Assembly: GCF_958298935.1 (NCBI RefSeq)
Contig: NC_084921.1
Location: 506,001-570,000, forward strand
Direction of reading: 5' to 3'
Length of the DNA: 64,000 nucleotides
Origin: Phragmites australis
Taxonomy: Eukaryota; Streptophyta; Magnoliopsida; Poales; Poaceae
This document shows, piece after piece, positions 61,949 through 64,000 of this stretch. The position numbers were made by a program, and so were the translations under genes. The notes below the pieces were generated by a model, which saw only the letters and a program-made list of their open reading frames with translations, was not told the DNA's origin and did not search any database. The stretch's first letter is position 1; every line of letters starts with the position of its first letter.

Positions 61949-63362
61949 TGTCGGAGGATTAACTCCTGTCGCAAGGATCCCGAGAGACCCCTTTTTAGAG
62001 ATTCGGCCGGGCGGATGATCCTGAATAAGTTCGTCGGAGAAATGAATGAGAGTAAATGCAACGGCCGGTGGTGGGGGATGATGACCTAGTGCAAAAGGAA
62101 GTAAATGCACCAGAGTTTAGACAGGTTCGGGCCGCACGGGGGTGTAATACTCTACTCCTGTATGGATGCAATAACTGTCCTGAGGAAATCCCTCAAGGAT
62201 GTAGCTGGTTACAAGAAATATGATCTAACTAAGAGCTTGAGGCTCCCTGCTCTTTTGCTAGAACTAAGTTTTGGTCTTGTGCTTTGTGTTCGTCTATGGT
62301 TCGGTTCTTGATGCTTGGATGCTTGTTGCTCTTGTTCGGGTCGGGTCTCGTTTGGTCTCTCCTTTGCTGTCTCCGGTCCTCCCTTTTCTTTGTGCCACCG
62401 GCTCTTTTAAGCACTCGCCGGCTGCGACATGCCCCGAACGGGAAGAAGGGGGGCACAAGTCCCAAGACGCCATCACTGGGAAAGGCGTCATCATTTCTTT
62501 TGGGCGAAGTGACCGGAGGGAGGAAAAATGCCGCCCGCCTGGTCACCTATCACTGTGAACGCCCTGGCAACGGGCGCCATGGAGAGGGCCCACCGGGCAG
62601 CCGCAGAGCAACCCGGCGTGTCCGCCCTGTCTTGTTCTCTGCCACAGCAGGGCGGCAGACGGAACGAGATCCTTGCGATGATACGGGCGATACGGGACGG
62701 GACCCGTGCAATTAATAGCCCCACGCCCCTCTGCCAAAGCATGGCAGGAACTGACGCTGTGGCGGGAGCAGTTGGATATGTCAGGCCACGCACGCTCATT
62801 AAATGCGGCCTCGGACCTCTGATTGGCGGACACCTCATCGGTTGGCCCCTCGGGGGCCTTTCTGGGTCGTCGGGGAACCGAGTGCTCGGGGGTACTGTTC
62901 ACCTCCCCGAGCACTCTCTCCCGGGAATGCCTATCTTTGTCTTCGGGGTACCGGGCGCTCGGGGGTACTGTTCACCTCCCCGAGCACTCTCTCCCGAGCA
63001 CTCTTGCACGATCCTTCGGGGAATCGAATGCTCGGGGGCCGCTACGTGCAGCCCCGAGCACTCTCTCCCGAGCACTCTTTGTGTGGAACCTCAGGGAACC
63101 GAGCGCCCGGGGGCTGCTGCTCGCAGCCCCGAGCACTCTCTCCCAGAACTTTAGCTCTTCTGGTCATCGGGGGACCAGGCACCGGCCAGAGCACTTTTCT
63201 TCTCGGTACTTAAACTCCGCCAATGACTGTGGCCCCGAGCACCTTCTCCCGGGACTTGAACTTTCCTCATCCCGCATGAGGGACCTCGTGGGATGGCGCC
63301 ATGTGGAGGATGGCTGGCCTGGCCTCGGGACTCAGGGACCCTCGGTTCTTGATACACCGACA
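61949..63362 (-). mobile_element. Solo LTR (Gypsy), 1,414 bp, with perfect TSD
   Basis: Begins TGTCGGAGGATT and ends TTGATACACCGACA on the + strand, flanked by exact GTTAC duplications (61944-61948 and 63363-63367). It resembles the partial LTR at 63532 (shared CATTAAATGCG, GACACCTCATCG, CTCGGGG and CCCGAG words) in the same orientation. Open frames within it are by-products of GC-rich repeats. Confidence 0.9.
62905..63252. repeat. Tandem subrepeats in the solo LTR
   Basis: CCCCGAGCACTCTCTCCC recurs at 62905, 62978, 63052 and 63127 (periods 73-75 bp), with a variant at 63233. Each is preceded by a CTCGGGGG word that can pair with it, so each unit can form a small hairpin. Confidence 0.85.
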
Positions 63363-63387
63363 GTTACCGTCGCATTTGTGAACCGTG

Positions 63388-63531
63388 GCCGGAGCTGGGG
63401 CCCCCTGGGCCACGTTTTCCATTTCCTCGTTCGAGTCCGAATCAAGGCGCTGAAGACGATGTCCACCCGCCATTTTTTCTGCAAAAAACATGGTGGATTC
63501 GGCGATACAATCCCCTACCTGGCGCGCCAGC
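63388..63531 (-). other. Gypsy leader: primer-binding region and gag start
   Basis: On the minus strand, directly after the LTR end (CATCGACA), the sequence GCTGGCGCGCCAGGTAGGGG marks the primer-binding region of Tat/RIRE2-like Gypsy elements. The gag start MFFAEKMAGGHRLQRLDSDS follows (about 63494-63435). The gag then continues beyond the hAT-like insertion at 60770. Confidence 0.75.
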
Positions 63532-64000
63532 TGTCGATGGATGAACACCGCGAGCAGGGATCCTGATGGATCCCCTTCGAGATTCATTCGGGGGGCTGGT
63601 CCTGAAACTACCTTGTACGTGGGGTTAATGCGTGTGGGACTTCCTTCAAACCACCTTCCTTCATGGGCCCCGCGAGGGGACATGCGATGGGACCTGTCGC
63701 ATTAATTGTGCCCATGCTTTCCTGCCAGGCAGCGGCAGGGACTGGCATATTCAGTACGGCAGGCATGGGTGGAAAGTGGCTGGATGTGGCTGTCCACGCT
63801 CCCCATTAAATGCGTCATGGGGCCTCCCATCGACCGACACCTCATCGTGGAGTCCCTGCGGGGTCCACCGGCATGGGGCTTGACGGGTGCTCGGGGACCA
63901 ACTGTTCTTGGCCTCGAGTGCCCACTCCCGGACCTTGCTTTCCTCGAGTCCTCAGGTCTCTCTGGGTACTCGGGAACCAACTGTTCTTGGCCCCGAGCCC
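63532..64000 (-). mobile_element. Gypsy 5' LTR, partial, runs off the window
   Basis: The + strand starts TGTCGATGGATGAACACCGC; on the minus strand this is the LTR end before the primer-binding region. GCTCGGGGACCAACTGTTCTTGGCC-type subrepeats occur near 63889 and again near 63965, comparable to those in the solo LTR. The rest lies outside the window. Confidence 0.8.

Larger units (their letters stand above)
60779..63387. mobile_element. hAT-like non-autonomous element with a nested solo LTR
   Basis: Exact 8-bp duplications GCCGGAGC (60771-60778 and 63388-63395) flank termini CAGGGTTAAC and (reverse complement) CACGGTTCAC, 8 of 10 identical. Without the inserted LTR it is about 1.19 kb. It consists of an AT-rich core between arms full of GGTTACCG/CGGTAACC words that form many small palindromes. 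No transposase is encoded. Confidence 0.85.

Noticed and set aside
62905..63252. Regularly spaced repeats resembling a CRISPR array
   Set aside because: This is plant LTR sequence; the intervals between copies of the motif are themselves similar to each other, so these are tandem subrepeats.
62271..63566. Overlapping frames of 95-247 aa in the right-hand LTR
   Set aside because: They lie in a TSD-bounded solo LTR and are generated by GC-rich subrepeats.

Overview
This window is nuclear DNA from a flowering plant, almost certainly a grass (Poaceae). The signs are intron-containing genes with GC-rich 5' exons, Stowaway- and Harbinger/Tourist-like MITEs, MULEs, hAT elements and Tat/RIRE2-like Gypsy retrotransposons nested in one another. 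A panicoid grass is plausible, but species cannot be fixed from sequence alone. Nothing bacterial, organellar or viral was seen, and no tRNA, rRNA or CRISPR array was recognised.

Only three host genes can be defended. At the left edge are the last two exons of a CGFS-type monothiol glutaredoxin (GRXS15-like, + strand, 404-635). Facing it is a complete nine-exon acyl-protein thioesterase/carboxylesterase of 255 aa (- strand, 4934-1786) with a 5'UTR intron. In the middle is a complete five-exon cytochrome P450 of the CYP734A type, 527 aa (- strand, 46841-44023). It is predicted to inactivate brassinosteroids and has a well-placed TATA box. Every exon boundary of the two complete genes was checked for reading phase.

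The rest is mostly transposable elements. From 6.9 to 14.3 kb there is a decayed FAR1-type MULE transposase, a plant-mobile-domain-like ORF, LINE and RNase H remnants and a MITE. From 14.57 to 32.87 kb lies what reads as one old MuDR-like element. Its similar inverted ends enclose a decayed mudrA-like transposase and three nested insertions: a solo LTR split by a second solo LTR, an hAT element, and a small Harbinger-like element carrying two exons copied from a DUF632 gene. Removing the insertions leaves about 6.2 kb, a normal MuDR size.

From 33 to 44 kb coding evidence is poor; there is a short hAT derivative and a large foldback element. From 47 to 58 kb there are a Stowaway MITE, two copies of a dispersed repeat (one split by a 5.4 kb Gypsy element that lacks integrase), a CACTA-like element and a MITE. 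The right end (60.3-64 kb) is a Gypsy 5' region broken by a hAT-like element that itself holds a solo LTR.

The host genes do not form a pathway together. The main interest is the stratigraphy of insertions, most dated relative to each other by target-site duplications (TSDs).
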